A stretch of DNA of 64,000 nucleotides from Liopterus haemorrhoidalis (Eukaryota > Arthropoda > Insecta > Coleoptera > Dytiscidae). Under the pieces are notes generated by a model that was not told the origin of the DNA, made no database searches, and was given only the letters and a program-made list of their open reading frames with translations. The position numbers and the translations under genes are program-made. Position 1 is the first letter of the stretch. Every line of letters starts with the position of its first letter. Positions 11,854 through 22,566 of this stretch are shown here, piece after piece. The DNA lies in NCBI GenBank assembly GCA_963971575.1, contig OZ020611.1, forward strand, positions 145,292,419 to 145,356,418, given 5' to 3'.

Positions 11854-12997
11854 ATCATGCTAAAAATAGTCAAAACGTTATGGTGGGACCTCAATTCGTG
11901 GAGATCCATCGAAATCTCGAAATGTGAAAGTCGGTATGATCACAATACCTCATTTATATATGTAGGCGGTCCAGTAATAATGAAATACAAAAGTAGTTTA
12001 ATTTATATTTTTTTCCCCGAATTTCGCTTAAACATTGTGAGGATTTTAAAGCTCTGGAAGGTATCCCTTATTTTTCATAGAAATCTACATATGTTTTTTG
12101 TGCGTTTTGTTATATAGATTCTTGCCGAGCTCATCCACCGAATAAAGTGAATATATAATTGAAAAAAGTATTATTCAAAAACTGAATTGCGGTACGGTAA
12201 AACGTATAAATTAATATCGAAATTTAAATCTTGGTGAGGAATCCAATACCAAACCTTATGATCTTGCGTCCAAGTCTATGATAAATCAGATTCAAGGAGG
12301 GATCAAAAATAAAATTCAGTCTACGCGTTCAACTTACTTATCACTCTAGAAGCTCCTTTCTAGAAACAACAACAAAAATCATTCTGAACTATAATTCGAT
12401 CCATACTTCATATATGTATGACTTCTAAACATAGGCCTTAACAAAGTGAGACTTGTACTGCTACTATTTGCAGCGATTTGTAAAAGAGTGCTTCATGCAT
12501 TTTGACAGTGTATTGACCCCTATTACAATAATTTGTTTATTTTTTTCATATGCGCCAAAGCTATAATGAAATGTAAATACTTTCAGTCTGTCAGTCATCG
12601 GATCATCTTATCTGAGGTGTTAGTCAAAAACAATGCACCTTGGGCATTTCAATTAGTCAGACAACGCTCAAATATTTTAGGGGTGTGTTGTACTTCTTAT
12701 GACTAGCGAAGATGACACCGAAATTTATTATTCATGTATGAGCAGGATCGCGTCACTGTCAGAGTTAAAACAAAAAATATTTTAAATAATATTGCTAAAA
12801 CATTCACCTGAATTTATAAAAGGCCATGATATTTTTGGATGTTCATTCTCCACTAATCAGAATAACATGTTATAATTTTAATATTTTGCGACTTGATAAT
12901 GAAGGACTTGTAAATTGTATTAAAAGTGGGTAGCCAGTGTCAAACTAGTGCCCTCTTAAATATTTTGGCATTTCTATTCCAAAAGATCAAGACATTA
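11854..12997. other. Intergenic, nothing recognised
   Basis: AT-rich with short frames and no motif, TIR pair or tandem unit that I could support. Confidence 0.4.
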
Positions 12998-13894
12998 CAA
13001 AAAAAAAGTATTCCGAAGTAGGTGATGATCAAGAAAAAACAAAAAGATCCAAACTATATTTGAAAGGGAGGAGAGGAAAGGCAGGGGGCAGAGTTAGGAG
13101 GATTGCCAGATTAAGATGTGGAAATGAAGAAAGGAGTAATAGGTATTGGGCAAAACCAGAGGATAGGCTATGCAGAATGTGTAGGGAGGAGGAAGAATCC
13201 TTGAAACACCTAATAAAAAGATAAAATGGGAGGAAGAGATAAAGGAGCTGTTGAGTGAAGAAGGAAAGGGAGAAATGTGGGTGAGAGTACTCGAGGAAAG
13301 AAGGAAGGAATGCGGAGAGGTAAGACATAACTGAGAACAGGAAGGAAGAGAGAGGCAAAGGAGGAGGAAAGAAAAGAGGGAAGAGAAGCGAAAAAAAAGA
13401 CGAAAGAGGGAAGGAAGAACTGGAGTCAAGAAGGAAGGAGACCGGAGACGGAAGCCGAAAAGAGAATAGGAAGAAAGAGAGGAACACCGGAGGAAGAATG
13501 TAGAAGAAAGAAAGTCATGAACTGTATTATTATTATTATTATTTTGATTATTTTTCTAATGTATTAGTTAAAACCCTAAACGCCGCAAGGCCTAGGGGAA
13601 ATAAAGAATTATATAAAAAGATCCAAACTAGCTGATAAGCAAAGAAAAAGAAAATCAAAATTAGCTGATAAGCAAAAGAAACGAAAATTGAAAATAGTTG
13701 ATTAATAATTTATTTATTTATTAAAAAACAAAAAAAGGAAATCCAAAGTAAGTGATGAACCAGAAAAAATAAATCTAAAGTAGGTGATGAGCAAGAAAAA
13801 AGGAAAACCAAACTTGCTGATGAGCAAAGAGAAAGAAAATCCAGACTAGCTGATGAGCAAAAGAAAAGAAAATTCAAAATAACTGATAATTAAA
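12998..13894 (+). pseudogene. Relic of a protein with 11-residue charged repeats, split by a LINE
   Basis: Degenerate 33-bp units encode an 11-residue repeat close to KSRLADEQKKR. Before the LINE insertion (up to 13056) and after it (from 13631) the same frame continues: if the LINE and one copy of the duplication are removed, the codons run on as KRSKLADKQRKR, KSKLADKQKKR, KLKIVD and a stop near 13703. A second block (about 13740-13894) repeats the pattern with one single-base deletion and ends KFKITDN plus stop. Lysine/glutamate-rich helical repeats of this kind occur in several arthropod transposon ORFs, including Helitron-associated ones, but I cannot identify this one. Whether it was ever expressed is unknown. 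Confidence 0.55.
13057..13614 (+). mobile_element. 5'-truncated R1/jockey-type LINE 3' end with 16-bp TSD
   Basis: The first 55 codons are open and read ARLRCGNEERSNRYW then EDRLCRMCREEEESLKHL, the C-terminal C-x-x-C...H domain found after the reverse transcriptase in R1/I-group and related insect LINEs. The final cysteine is lost and a stop follows. Then comes purine-rich sequence, a (TTA)n stretch and the tail AACGCCGCAAGGCCTAGGGG AAATAAAGAAT. AAAAAGATCCAAACTA occurs exactly at 13041-13056 and 13615-13630, so the insertion borders are precise. The purine-rich strand produces a long open frame on the opposite strand (13029-13487) that I reject. Confidence 0.8.
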
Positions 13895-14590
13895 AATAAA
13901 GGAAATTCAGACAAATTTTGCGCCCAGCACACAGTGCGTCCATGGTGTATGCCATCTTCGCCACGCCCTAGTTACGAGACTGACAATAATACCTCGATCT
14001 ACGCGGTTTACAATAAGTTGTGAGTTTGGGTAATTACTACTAATAATTCGGAATGCACAGTAATTATATCTATTTACGCTATTAGTTAAAAAAGTTTCAT
14101 TTAAAATTAAATTAATTGTTATTGACAATTTTATTTATCTATATGTGTACAAATAGTTATATTTATTGGAAATATATGTATTAATTAAATGCTTAAAAGA
14201 GCGATCTATGCAACTACGATTCGTATTGCCTGTATTCGTACTGCGTGGTGTTTTTATGGAACGTAACAACCGCGCAAATCGAGGAATATATGTGTTTATT
14301 GAAAAAAAAAGAAGTGGGGTGTCAAATGAAACCCACCTTATATCATATCCCAGAGGGACTGGTTTAAAAGTTGGAAAAGATTAAGAGTAATAGCTCGTAT
14401 TTATGATCAACCCTCGAAAAACTCAATAGCACGCTTGTATTTTGCGAATGAAAAAATGTCAATTGCTGTAAATTATCAGAAAGTGACTTTTTTTAATTCG
14501 CCATTTAAAAAAAAAAAAAATTTAAACATAATTTTATTAATGAATACTTTTCAGTTAAGGTCTTATCTAGATAACGCAGAGCACACCTTA
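13895..14590. other. Intergenic, nothing recognised
   Basis: Short open frames on both strands lack motifs. A poly-A run sits at about 14507-14520. Confidence 0.35.
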
Positions 14591-14902
14591 CTATAGTGCG
14601 TTCAAAGGTGAGTTTGCAGTATAGCTTTTATGGCAAATGGGAGCGGTGTTGCCAAAAGTTGTAAAAGTGTCAAATGTGTCAATTATAATAATATGAAAAA
14701 CTCGTATGATTTACAAAAATCAACTCTTATAAAACTCAAAATAACACTCAACAAAAACAAATGGCCATTTATAGAATACTGCGTCTTCACAGATCAGCGC
14801 GTTTTCGACGTGTAAACGTCATTGTGTAAACCCATTAGAGAGTATGAAAAAGAACTACTCCATATGCCCTGTACTGCAAACTCACCTTTGAACGTACTAT
14901 AG
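14591..14902. mobile_element. ~310-bp MITE with 31-bp TIRs
   Basis: CTATAGTGCGTTCAAAGGTG (14591 on) is repeated in inverse at 14872-14902, 31 bp with a single mismatch. A TA dinucleotide at each outer edge fits a Tc1/mariner-type TA target duplication. The small open frame at 14630-14815 lies inside but has no motif, so I do not call it a gene. Confidence 0.75.
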
Positions 14903-16817
14903 CTCCTAGCTAGTTATTAGCTCCAATAATTTTCAATAGTTATTTATGTGTAGCGAAATAATATGGTACTGTAATAAAACCAATAAGAAAACATATAAGA
15001 TAATAAAATTTTAAATAAATACATTTTTCAAAAATTAATTTAGGTTATTAAATGTAATCAGCGGATGAAAATTTTTAAATTACTAATAATTGTTGATTTT
15101 GATGTGATTACGGTATTGAGAGGCATATCTAGGGCAGACGCACAACCAGTGGGGCTCACAGGTTTGGGCCTCTTCAAAAAGTACTAAAAAAAGATATTTC
15201 TTTTGATTTGCCCGTTTCACATGCCTAAACACGAACATCCACCATCTTTCGAAGATGGAAGCGAACTAAAGGGAGTTTTTCATACGGGACAAAGAGGCTT
15301 GGATCAAATCTTGGGTGCGCGCTTTTTCTAGGGTACGGCAAGCATTGGACGTTCCATGACCATCGTGTTTGGGAGGGGCGCTATTTTGGCTTGTGTTTCC
15401 ATTTGTTTTTTGTCGTTACTTGAATTCGAGTTCCTTTTCTTTGTTATCACTTGGATCCTGATTCTTTTTGCTTTTTTTTTTTAAGCCTCCTTTATAATAA
15501 TAGGGGATAGGCATGATTTTTAAATTTTTTTTTATTATATTCCTGTTGTTGCATATAAACATAAAAAACAGTTTTTATTTATTTTTTTTTGTAATTTGAA
15601 GGCTTAAAAAAATCATAAATGTAAGTAGCGCGCGAAAACGACGTGTGACGTCATACCCCTTCTAACTGACGCATGGCACTACTAACTTACCGGCGTACAT
15701 AGTCTGTTGTGAACTTATTTGTTTGTATAACTTTTATAGGTTATGTAAAGTTAGAGTGATTTTAATTAAAATAAAGTTTAATTCTATAAAAACAATTTAT
15801 ACATGTTTACCGAATTAAATTTTATATTAAAATAGATAACTTATATTGTAATAATATATTAACAATATTTTAATTAAAAAATTTGGCTATAATATTAATT
15901 AAAATGTAATTTTTGTTTTGTTAGGTGACATAACTAACATTAACATATCAAAATAATGTAGTTTTAAGGAAATACAAATTTTATGCGTATCCCCTATTAC
16001 ATAACATAGCCATAGCATAAAAACACAATAATCTCTTTGTTTTGTTTATTACAAACAGGTGTTCAAAGTAATAAAACCTTTTGTAAAATCTTAGGGATAT
16101 GCCCATGCACTATGTAATGTATCAATTATAAACAAGGCTTTAGATTATGTTAACTTGTGTTTTTTTGTCCTGAGCGCCAATATACCTCGGAACGCCCATG
16201 CGGTATGCCCTGCTTATCAATTACCTACGAAAATATTTAACGTTATGAAAATACACACTTCACATTAATTTTTTTCCTAATTCCGTTTCTGGTTATTGCT
16301 TGACCATGTGTTTTTGATGATTTGCTGACTGGTGACTGATTCAGTGAGTCATTCTGTCTGCTTTGACCGCGGACGATGCACCGACTTATCAGCCTGTCAA
16401 AATGACATAAACATTCACTGCCACTTGACGAGTATAAAAGTTTGTTTATATTCTATTTCATGAATAGCAGGTCAGAAGTTTATCAAGATGATTAAAAATT
16501 GTACCACCCAGAAATAATTAGTCATAGTTTTTATATAATATTGTAGATTTATGTTTTATATATTCATGTTGTAAAATTTTTATTGTTGGCTGAATTTTTT
16601 TGCACTTGTGACATTTATTAGTCATAATATGACCTGATAATTGCGTAGGTCAGTTATGGTGAATATGAATCATATTGTAACTTGATAAAATTTTGAATTA
16701 TTTTAAATGTTTGTCACACAGAAATTGGTCTTATATATTATTTATTTACTTATTTATAAGTTTTGCCCAATAGTATTATCCAAAACGGGCAGGTACATAA
16801 ATATATATACGTAATTA
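14903..16817. other. Intergenic, nothing firmly recognised
   Basis: A GC-richer patch at 15130-15400 includes a perfect small hairpin (CCATCTTTCGAAGATGG). Its reading frames are broken and I could not match them to a family. The remainder is AT-rich. Confidence 0.35.
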
Positions 16818-17440
16818 CTAGCTGGAGTACCCCTACTTCGTACGGTTTTTGTTAAGTATATTTTTACTGTAATGCGTGTAATATATTAAATTTTATAGAT
16901 AACGTTCTACTTAGCCTGTTAAATAATCTTATTAAAAGCTGAACTGAACTAAAAAAAATGTTTTCTCATTAGCGTGCCCCCCCCCCCCGTAGCATTCCAA
17001 ATATGTATCTAAATAAAAAAAAATGTGTAGATATAAATGATTCGTTATCTTGTTATATAAATTTTTTATCACATATGATTATGCTGTTAAGTCAATAATA
17101 AGGGAAATATTTTAAGATTTTAATTTTAGGATTCCCCCCGTCACTTCCTAAATATCATCTAAATGAAAAAATGCATAGAGATAAAGTCTGTTCCTTTGGT
17201 TTAGGCGGAACTAGATTTTCAATTTTAGTTACTTTTGCCGATTAATTGAAGCTTTTGATCATTTTTTTCAGGAACCAACTTCAATATATAAAAAAATAGC
17301 TGACAACTTACATAAAATCCGGTTAGTTCCGCCTAATCGTTTGGAATAGACTGTAAAACATTTTTTGTAATATGCAATTTTGCTGTTAAGACGATAATAA
17401 GGGTGTTATTTCCCCCGTAACTCCTCAAATATACTGAATT
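16818..17440 (-). repeat. Relic of an array repeat with Helitron-like end, split by a MITE
   Basis: Near 16818 the minus strand ends GTACGAAGTAGGGGTACTCC AGCTAGT, the same type of terminus as at 4150-4190. Internally three blocks repeat: a C-run followed by CGTA or CGTC, then TAAATATCATCTAAATGAAA, then TGCTGTTAAG...AATAAGGG, at about 16980-17110, 17135-17184 and 17360-17440. The C-run at 16978-16988 is a homopolymer. A 169-bp MITE (17185-17353) interrupts it. Confidence 0.45.
17185..17353. mobile_element. MITE family R (GGCGGAACTA), copy 1
   Basis: The ends are imperfect inverted repeats, AGTCTGTTCC-TTTGGTTTAGGC-GGAACTA at the left and TAGTTCCGCCTAATCG-TTTGGAATAGACT at the right. Copies lie at 21152-21332 (inverted) and 40266-40431, a single end at 21564, and a relic at 5218-5355. 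It is non-coding and about 170 bp. Superfamily not determined. Confidence 0.7.
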
Positions 17441-18073
17441 GTCGACAATTTAACTTTTTGAAACTCACTTATATACAAAAGGTTTCTAAATGAATACATT
17501 TTTCAAAGAATCTTTTAATTTACTGACTATAGTTTCGGCTCTTGCTATTCTTGAAATTACAGTGTGTACAGACTGTAACAGATTGTACAAATTGTATAGA
17601 CTGTGTTACAGACTGTAACTTCTGACTTTTATTGACACTTTAAGACTTTTTAAAACACTATTAAAAATTTTGTCTATGCACATGTACGATTTACAGCAGA
17701 TTTAAATTGAAGATTCGGATAAGCTTGTTGAAGATAGAACAGTAATGTACATCTGGTAGGGACAATTGTAGCGATAAAATTTAATTTTTGGAGGGTTAAG
17801 GAGTCGACAATTTGGTTAAATAACATTTTTTTTTTTTTTTATAATATAAAAGAGAGTTAATTCTACGAAGTCTGTGCGAGAGACATAGAACTGAAAAGGT
17901 CCAGCATCATAACTAAAATACAGAGGAGGATAAGAGACTAATATTTCGTAAAATATATATTTTAAACATTTATACTCTTAAAGCTAACCTTCTTTAATGC
18001 TTTTTGTTGGTTTTCGTAAATTGGATCCTGAACTATTGAATAATATTATTTATATAAAAGTATTATTACTATT
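17441..18073. other. Intergenic, nothing recognised
   Basis: A short tandem block at 17565-17620 repeats GACTGTAACAGA/TTGTACAGACTGT. No gene or transposon end is supported. Confidence 0.35.
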
Positions 18074-18663
18074 ATACCCTTTTCACACTAGATCTTTAAG
18101 ATCGGATGTTAAAGTGAATGTATCTTTAAACCCTAATGTGAAACCGTACGGCCTCGTCTAAACACGACCGATGTTTAAGACAGAGATCTGCGTCTTAAAC
18201 TTCGCCCGCATTACCAACTTAATTTCTATTATAAAAAAATACTCCTTGAATTTGTGCTGTCAACATTTTATATTATCATAAACAAGAATACTGTATTATA
18301 TCGACGTTATAAGAAGTTTATACTTATTGTTATAATAAAATTATTTATTTTAATAATGTGTTTAATAAAATACAGAGCTACAATAATTGAGATAAAATGT
18401 ATCGACTTACATGTTAATACAGGTGTAATATATTCTTTATTGTAGAATGAAATGAAATATCATTATTTGTTTATAATAATTCAAAATGTGCGTCTGCGCA
18501 GACAGTTCAAAACTGGTAATTTCATGACGGTAACTTAAGGACAAAATTACTGTAGCTGATGACAGCACCAGAGATTTAAACATCAAGTGTGAAAGCATAA
18601 CGATTTTAAACATCGGTGAACTTTAAGTTCACTCGTCTTAAAGATCTAGTGTGAAAAGGGTAT
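18074..18663. mobile_element. ~590-bp TIR element with perfect 28-bp ends
   Basis: ATACCCTTTTCACACTAGAT CTTTAAGA at 18074-18101 is matched exactly in inverse at 18636-18663. TA at each edge could be a TA duplication. Subterminal copies of TTTAAACATCG-like and ATCTTTAA motifs recur near both ends, as transposase-binding sites often do. The 63-codon frame at 18254-18445 is AT-driven and has no motif, so I treat the element as non-autonomous. Confidence 0.75.
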
Positions 18664-18721
18664 TAGCTATTATATTATTGCCAAAGTTTACTTACTCTGT
18701 AAACATGTTTTTTTTATCATC

Positions 18722-19005
18722 TAGTACCGGCCAAAAAGTAAATCTTTTTCGGCCTAGGTCGATTCACTTATTTTATTGGCTGCTGGATGCTAGAGCCATC
18801 TATGTGTCATTTCTTAAGTTACAAAATCTCCATGGTTACATTGAAACAACTGACAGTCAAATATTTTTAATTGTAATAATTGTTCAGTAACCATAAATTA
18901 CCCCATGTAAATAAATAAATTTTCTAATAAAAATTACTTTTGGTCACCCAAAAAATATAATCTGCACCTTGGCCAAAAAGATCTACTTTTTCGCCAAGTG
19001 CTCAA
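18722..19005. mobile_element. Element bounded by self-palindromic ends
   Basis: Each end is itself a palindrome: GGCCAAAAAGTAAATCTTTT TCGGCC at about 18729-18754, and TTGGCCAAAAAGATCTACTT TTTCGCCAA at about 18970-18998. Such terminal hairpins are seen in some MITE-like and fold-back elements. The interior is non-coding. Confidence 0.45.
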
Positions 19006-19160
19006 CAGCCAACGAACGACGACAGTTCGGCAAAATTGCCACGCGAGAATTGCATGATTACTAATTCTTGATTTTGAACAGAGTATAGTTAATGAAAAGA
19101 AAAATTTTCTAATAAAATTATACAGCTGTGCTAGTTTGTATATACAAATAAATTAAGTTA

Positions 19161-19250
19161 TCGGGGCATCGTGGTAAGATGGTTGTCTACGGAGCACAGG
19201 GAAGAGGGTTTGAATCCCGGACAATACTTTGAAATCTTCACATTCCTTTA
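19161..19250 (+). repeat. tRNA-like SINE head (family A relative)
   Basis: The stretch GGGCATCGTGGTAAGATGGT ... CTACGGAGCACAGGGAAGAG and GGTTTGAATCC has A-box-like and B-box-like blocks. It matches the heads of the family A SINEs at 31686, 43766 and 60871-61183. Its body runs directly into the fold-back arm that starts at 19251. Confidence 0.55.
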
Positions 19251-19818
19251 TAGACCGGGAGCTCATGACTGTTTTTGGTCTCCGATTTCATACAGCATGC
19301 CTTTTGGAGGAATGAATAATTACCCTATGACAACAAAAAAGGGATGGTACTAAACCCCTGCACGCTTTCCGGTCATAGGGAAAATTGCATTTCCACTTAA
19401 ACACAACATTTTTGTGCTTTTCTCTGATAATATTGCTTGCCCTTTTGTCAAAATAAAGTTATAACAAATTTAAAGTCTTTTAAATATATGCATGCGATTC
19501 CGGAGGGTCCCAAAGGACTCAAACGGTCATGTGATCTTGTAATAAAAAAATATGATTTTCCGCGTTTTCATACAGCATGCCTATAATTAAAAGACTTTAA
19601 ATTTGTTATAACTTTATTTTGACAAAAGGGCAAGCAATATTAAATCAGAGAAAAACACAAAAATTTTGTGCAAGTGGAAATGCAATTTTCCCTATGACCG
19701 GAAAGCGTGCAGGGGTTTAGTAGCATCCCTTTTTTGTTGTCACAGGGTAAATATTCTCTCCTCCAAAATGCATGCTGTATGAAATCGGAGACCAAAAATG
19801 TCATGAGCTCCCGGTCTA
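19251..19818. repeat. Long fold-back: ~232-bp inverted arms around a 103-bp spacer
   Basis: The left arm 19251-19483 (TAGACCGGGAGCTCATGA... TAAAGTCTTTTAA) is repeated in inverse at 19587-19818, with only scattered mismatches by eye. The spacer contains another copy of TTTCATACAGCATGCC, a block also inside both arms. The transcript of either strand would fold into a long hairpin. The SINE head at 19161-19250 is present on only one side. It may be two head-to-head SINE bodies or a fold-back transposon. Confidence 0.75.
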
Positions 19819-20177
19819 TTATCTGTGCATACAGCTCAAGCGTTGACAGCCTAAAGCATTTAATACGTTTTTTTTTTTATACAATTCATTAAATTTCACT
19901 AAGTAGTTTCAGTGTAAGTTGCTGTTTGATTAAATTTCATGATTATGCATAAAAAAAAAATTAATATTGCAAAATGATGTATTGTCTTAAATGAATATTA
20001 CATGAGCTGAATAATGTTAACATCATAGAATAATGTTTGCGTTGAAGGAATGAGAATATTTCTAAAGTTTTTATGAATTAAAAACATGCTTACTTCAATA
20101 AATTATCTTTTTTTATTCTAATAGCTTCATATACTAACATGTTTACTACATCAAGTTTGGAAGGAAATAGGCACTTC

Positions 20178-20625
20178 TAAAGTCACTAGATTATACAAAG
20201 TACCGCAACGGCAGCCATGCTGGGGTTAAAAATGTCGCCAACACAAATGATGTTCAGTGATTCCAACATTACAAAAATAAGAAACTAGTTTTTATTTTAA
20301 ACATTGTAATCACGATTTTTTTATCAAAGATGCACTATAACAAAATTGTGGTACAATTTCAATTATTTTTTTTTATTTTTATTAAATAAAATGGATATAA
20401 TATATACATTTAAATTAAACTTAACCTTAAATATTCAAACCGCTGACAAAGAAGGTTATTAAATGAGAGCGAGAGAGGGAGATGTGACAGCGCAGACGTA
20501 AACTTAAGAACGTAAAAATTGCTGCTTTAGTTTGCTTAATAGGGGAAGCAATGTTGCCAATCAAACCCTGGGGTCTATCGGCTTCTTCAAAGGCTTGCAG
20601 TACTTTGTATAATCCAGTGACTTTA
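20178..20625 (+). mobile_element. hAT-type MITE family C, copy 1 (complete)
   Basis: The ends are TAAAGTCACTAGATTATACA and its inverse (TGTATAATCCAGTGACTTTA), extending inward through AAGTAC. GGCACTTC flanks it exactly at 20170-20177 and 20626-20633, an 8-bp target duplication as made by hAT transposases. At 448 bp it cannot encode a transposase; the minus-strand frame at 20427-20630 is an artefact. Relative to copy 2 it carries an extra GAGCGAGAGAGGGAG block. Confidence 0.85.
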
Positions 20626-20633
20626 GGCACTTC

Positions 20634-21151
20634 AACACGAGGGTTATCACAAATGTGTAAAGTACATATTATAGATTAAAATCAGTAGCCAATGGTACAT
20701 AAGAGCTGCGGGGCTGCAGCACCCCTAAAATTAAATGAATTTAAACATTACAAACCTTTATGATTTTTTTCGTTGTCTCTCTCTTTTTAAGTTTACTTAA
20801 TTTTTAATTAAAAATCGTCACTACTGTTCAGTGGCGTAACTAGAACTCATAGGCCACTATGCGAAATATTGTTTGCCCCCCCCTTTGATTTATAAAACAT
20901 AAAAAAGAAAAAATTTAAAAGTAAAAAGTCTCAATAGCTAACTGTTTAAATGATAATTTTGGGGATTTTGGGGTTGGGTTAACTATTTATCAATTTAAGC
21001 AGATGTTTAGGAAACCAAGGAGGAAATAATAAAAATGCACACATATGAATCCTCCTTATAACATGAATAATATATTTTCTTAGCTTAAAGCATACACAAG
21101 AAAACAAACATACAAAAAAATCATAAATTTGAATAAATATTTAAGGATATA
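20634..21151. other. Intergenic, possible hAT-like end at 20831
   Basis: CAGTGGCGTAACTAGAACTC at about 20831 resembles a hAT terminus. I did not find its partner. Otherwise AT-rich. Confidence 0.3.
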
Positions 21152-21332
21152 CAGTCTAATCCAAACGATTAGGCGGAACTAACCCGAATTTTCATTTTTG
21201 TAAGTTATCATTAGCTATTTTTTTATATATTGAAGTTGGCTTTTCCTGAACAAAATGATCAAAAGCTTCAATCAATCGGTAAAAGTAACTAGAATTGAAA
21301 ATCTAGTTCCGCCTAAACCAAAGGAACAGACT
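21152..21332. mobile_element. MITE family R, copy 2 (inverted relative to copy 1)
   Basis: It begins CAGTCTAATCCAAACGATTA with GGCGGAACTA following, and ends TAGTTCCGCCTAAACCAAAG with GAACAGACT. The interior includes TGATCAAAAGCTTCAATCAA, the inverse of the same block at about 17250. Confidence 0.7.
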
Positions 21333-21563
21333 TTGTATGCCTCATAAAGATACATATTCTAAAACTGATCTGGGAAAAAAATCATCAAATAAATAATTCT
21401 GATTTATTAAATTTTGCCTCGTCTCGCTTTCATTCCAGCAAAATTATTGATTAATTCCTGGACATCCATTTTTTAAGCTTGAGCTTTAATGCTTAGCAAT
21501 GATAGTTCAATGCTCCAAGCCGAAGTCAGGTATATTTCGGCGCATTCCTGGCGCAACCACTAC

Positions 21564-21650
21564 CTACAGGCTATTCCAAACTTTTAGGCGGAACTAAATG
21601 GGAATTTCGTTCTTTTAGGTTGTCACGAGAAGGGACCTTGCTTGGGTTGT
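21564..21650. repeat. MITE family R, single end only
   Basis: CAGGCTATTCCAAACTTTTA followed by GGCGGAACTAAATGGGAATT matches one terminus of the family. The other end was not found nearby. Confidence 0.45.
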
Positions 21651-21748
21651 TTAATTTTTTAGGTTAGTGTGTGAAAATTAAAAATTCCAACAGTGAAACC
21701 ATGGAAACGAATGACATATGTAAAAAAATTTAATACTCCTACATTTTT

Positions 21749-21932
21749 TTTTTTTTTTTAATTAATTTTTGGTCTTAGCTACGATGGCCATTAACCAGGA
21801 TATCTTTAATTTTATTATGGATACATTAGTAATTTTTAAACAGATACAAACATCCATGCCATCACCGGGATTCGAATCCGAGCCCCCATGATTAGCAGTC
21901 AAATGAGCTGACCACTACGCCATAGCGACCGG
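21749..21932 (-). mobile_element. tRNA-derived SINE family C, copy 1
   Basis: On the minus strand the head reads GCCGGTCGCTATGGCGTAGT GGTCAGCTCATTTGACTGCT AATCAT, then a B-box GGATTCGAATCCCGGTGATG. The anticodon-like GCT within GACTGCTAA points to tRNA-Ser(GCT) as parent (inference). A body and A-rich tail follow. CTCCTACATTTTT occurs at 21736-21748 and 21933-21945, a 13-bp duplication. Copy 2 is at 53591-53774. Confidence 0.8.
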
Positions 21933-22306
21933 CTCCTACATTTTTAGATATTTTGAAGACAAAAATAAGAAATAAATAAATAAATAAATAAATGGGAATT
22001 TTTTATTAAGAATGACAAAAAATTAAAATGCAATGAAAAGGACATTTTATAATGACAATCAATTTAATCTAGGATTTGCAATGTGAGTATAATTTACAAA
22101 GCTTAAACATAATGAACAAAAGTCCGAAAAAATAGATAAAAAACTTCCTTTGTCAGCGTTTTGAATATTTAAGGTTAAGTTTCATTTAAATTTATATATT
22201 ATATCCATTTTATTTAATGAAAATAAAAAAAATAACTGAAATTGTACCACAATTTGTTATAGTGCATCTTTGATTAAAAAAATCGTGATTACAATGTTTA
22301 AAATAA

Positions 22307-22566
22307 TATTGCGACGGATGGTGGATTTAAGGGTTAAATAAATAAACTGATTAACACTATACAACTACTGAACACTTTAATGATGATAAATAATGTGAAT
22401 GAACAAATCAGATACAGATATTATGTTAGTTCTACAAACAATGCACGTGGACTCATTAGTACATAACGCTGCCACTACGTTAGTAGTGTTGTTCGGCAGC
22501 ACTTGCCTAGTCCGGTGGCAGTTAACTGAACTACGCCAGCTCGGCGCGGTATTCAAAACCTTAACA
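22307..22566 (-). repeat. copia 3' LTR (left in this window)
   Basis: 260 bp. By direct reading it matches the right-hand copy base for base. It contains the stop codon of the Gag-Pol ORF just inside its first bases (22561-22563). Confidence 0.95.

Noticed and set aside
11715..11927. Open frames on both strands with four-residue periodic repeats
   Set aside because: Produced by the (GACA)n microsatellite.
13029..13487. 152-residue open frame rich in serine, leucine and phenylalanine on the minus strand
   Set aside because: It is the reverse strand of the purine-rich 3' end of a LINE; the plus strand carries the recognisable LINE motif.
15130..15400. Possible LINE or coding exon in a GC-richer patch
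   Set aside because: Frames on both strands are broken and I could not match any block to a known family with confidence.
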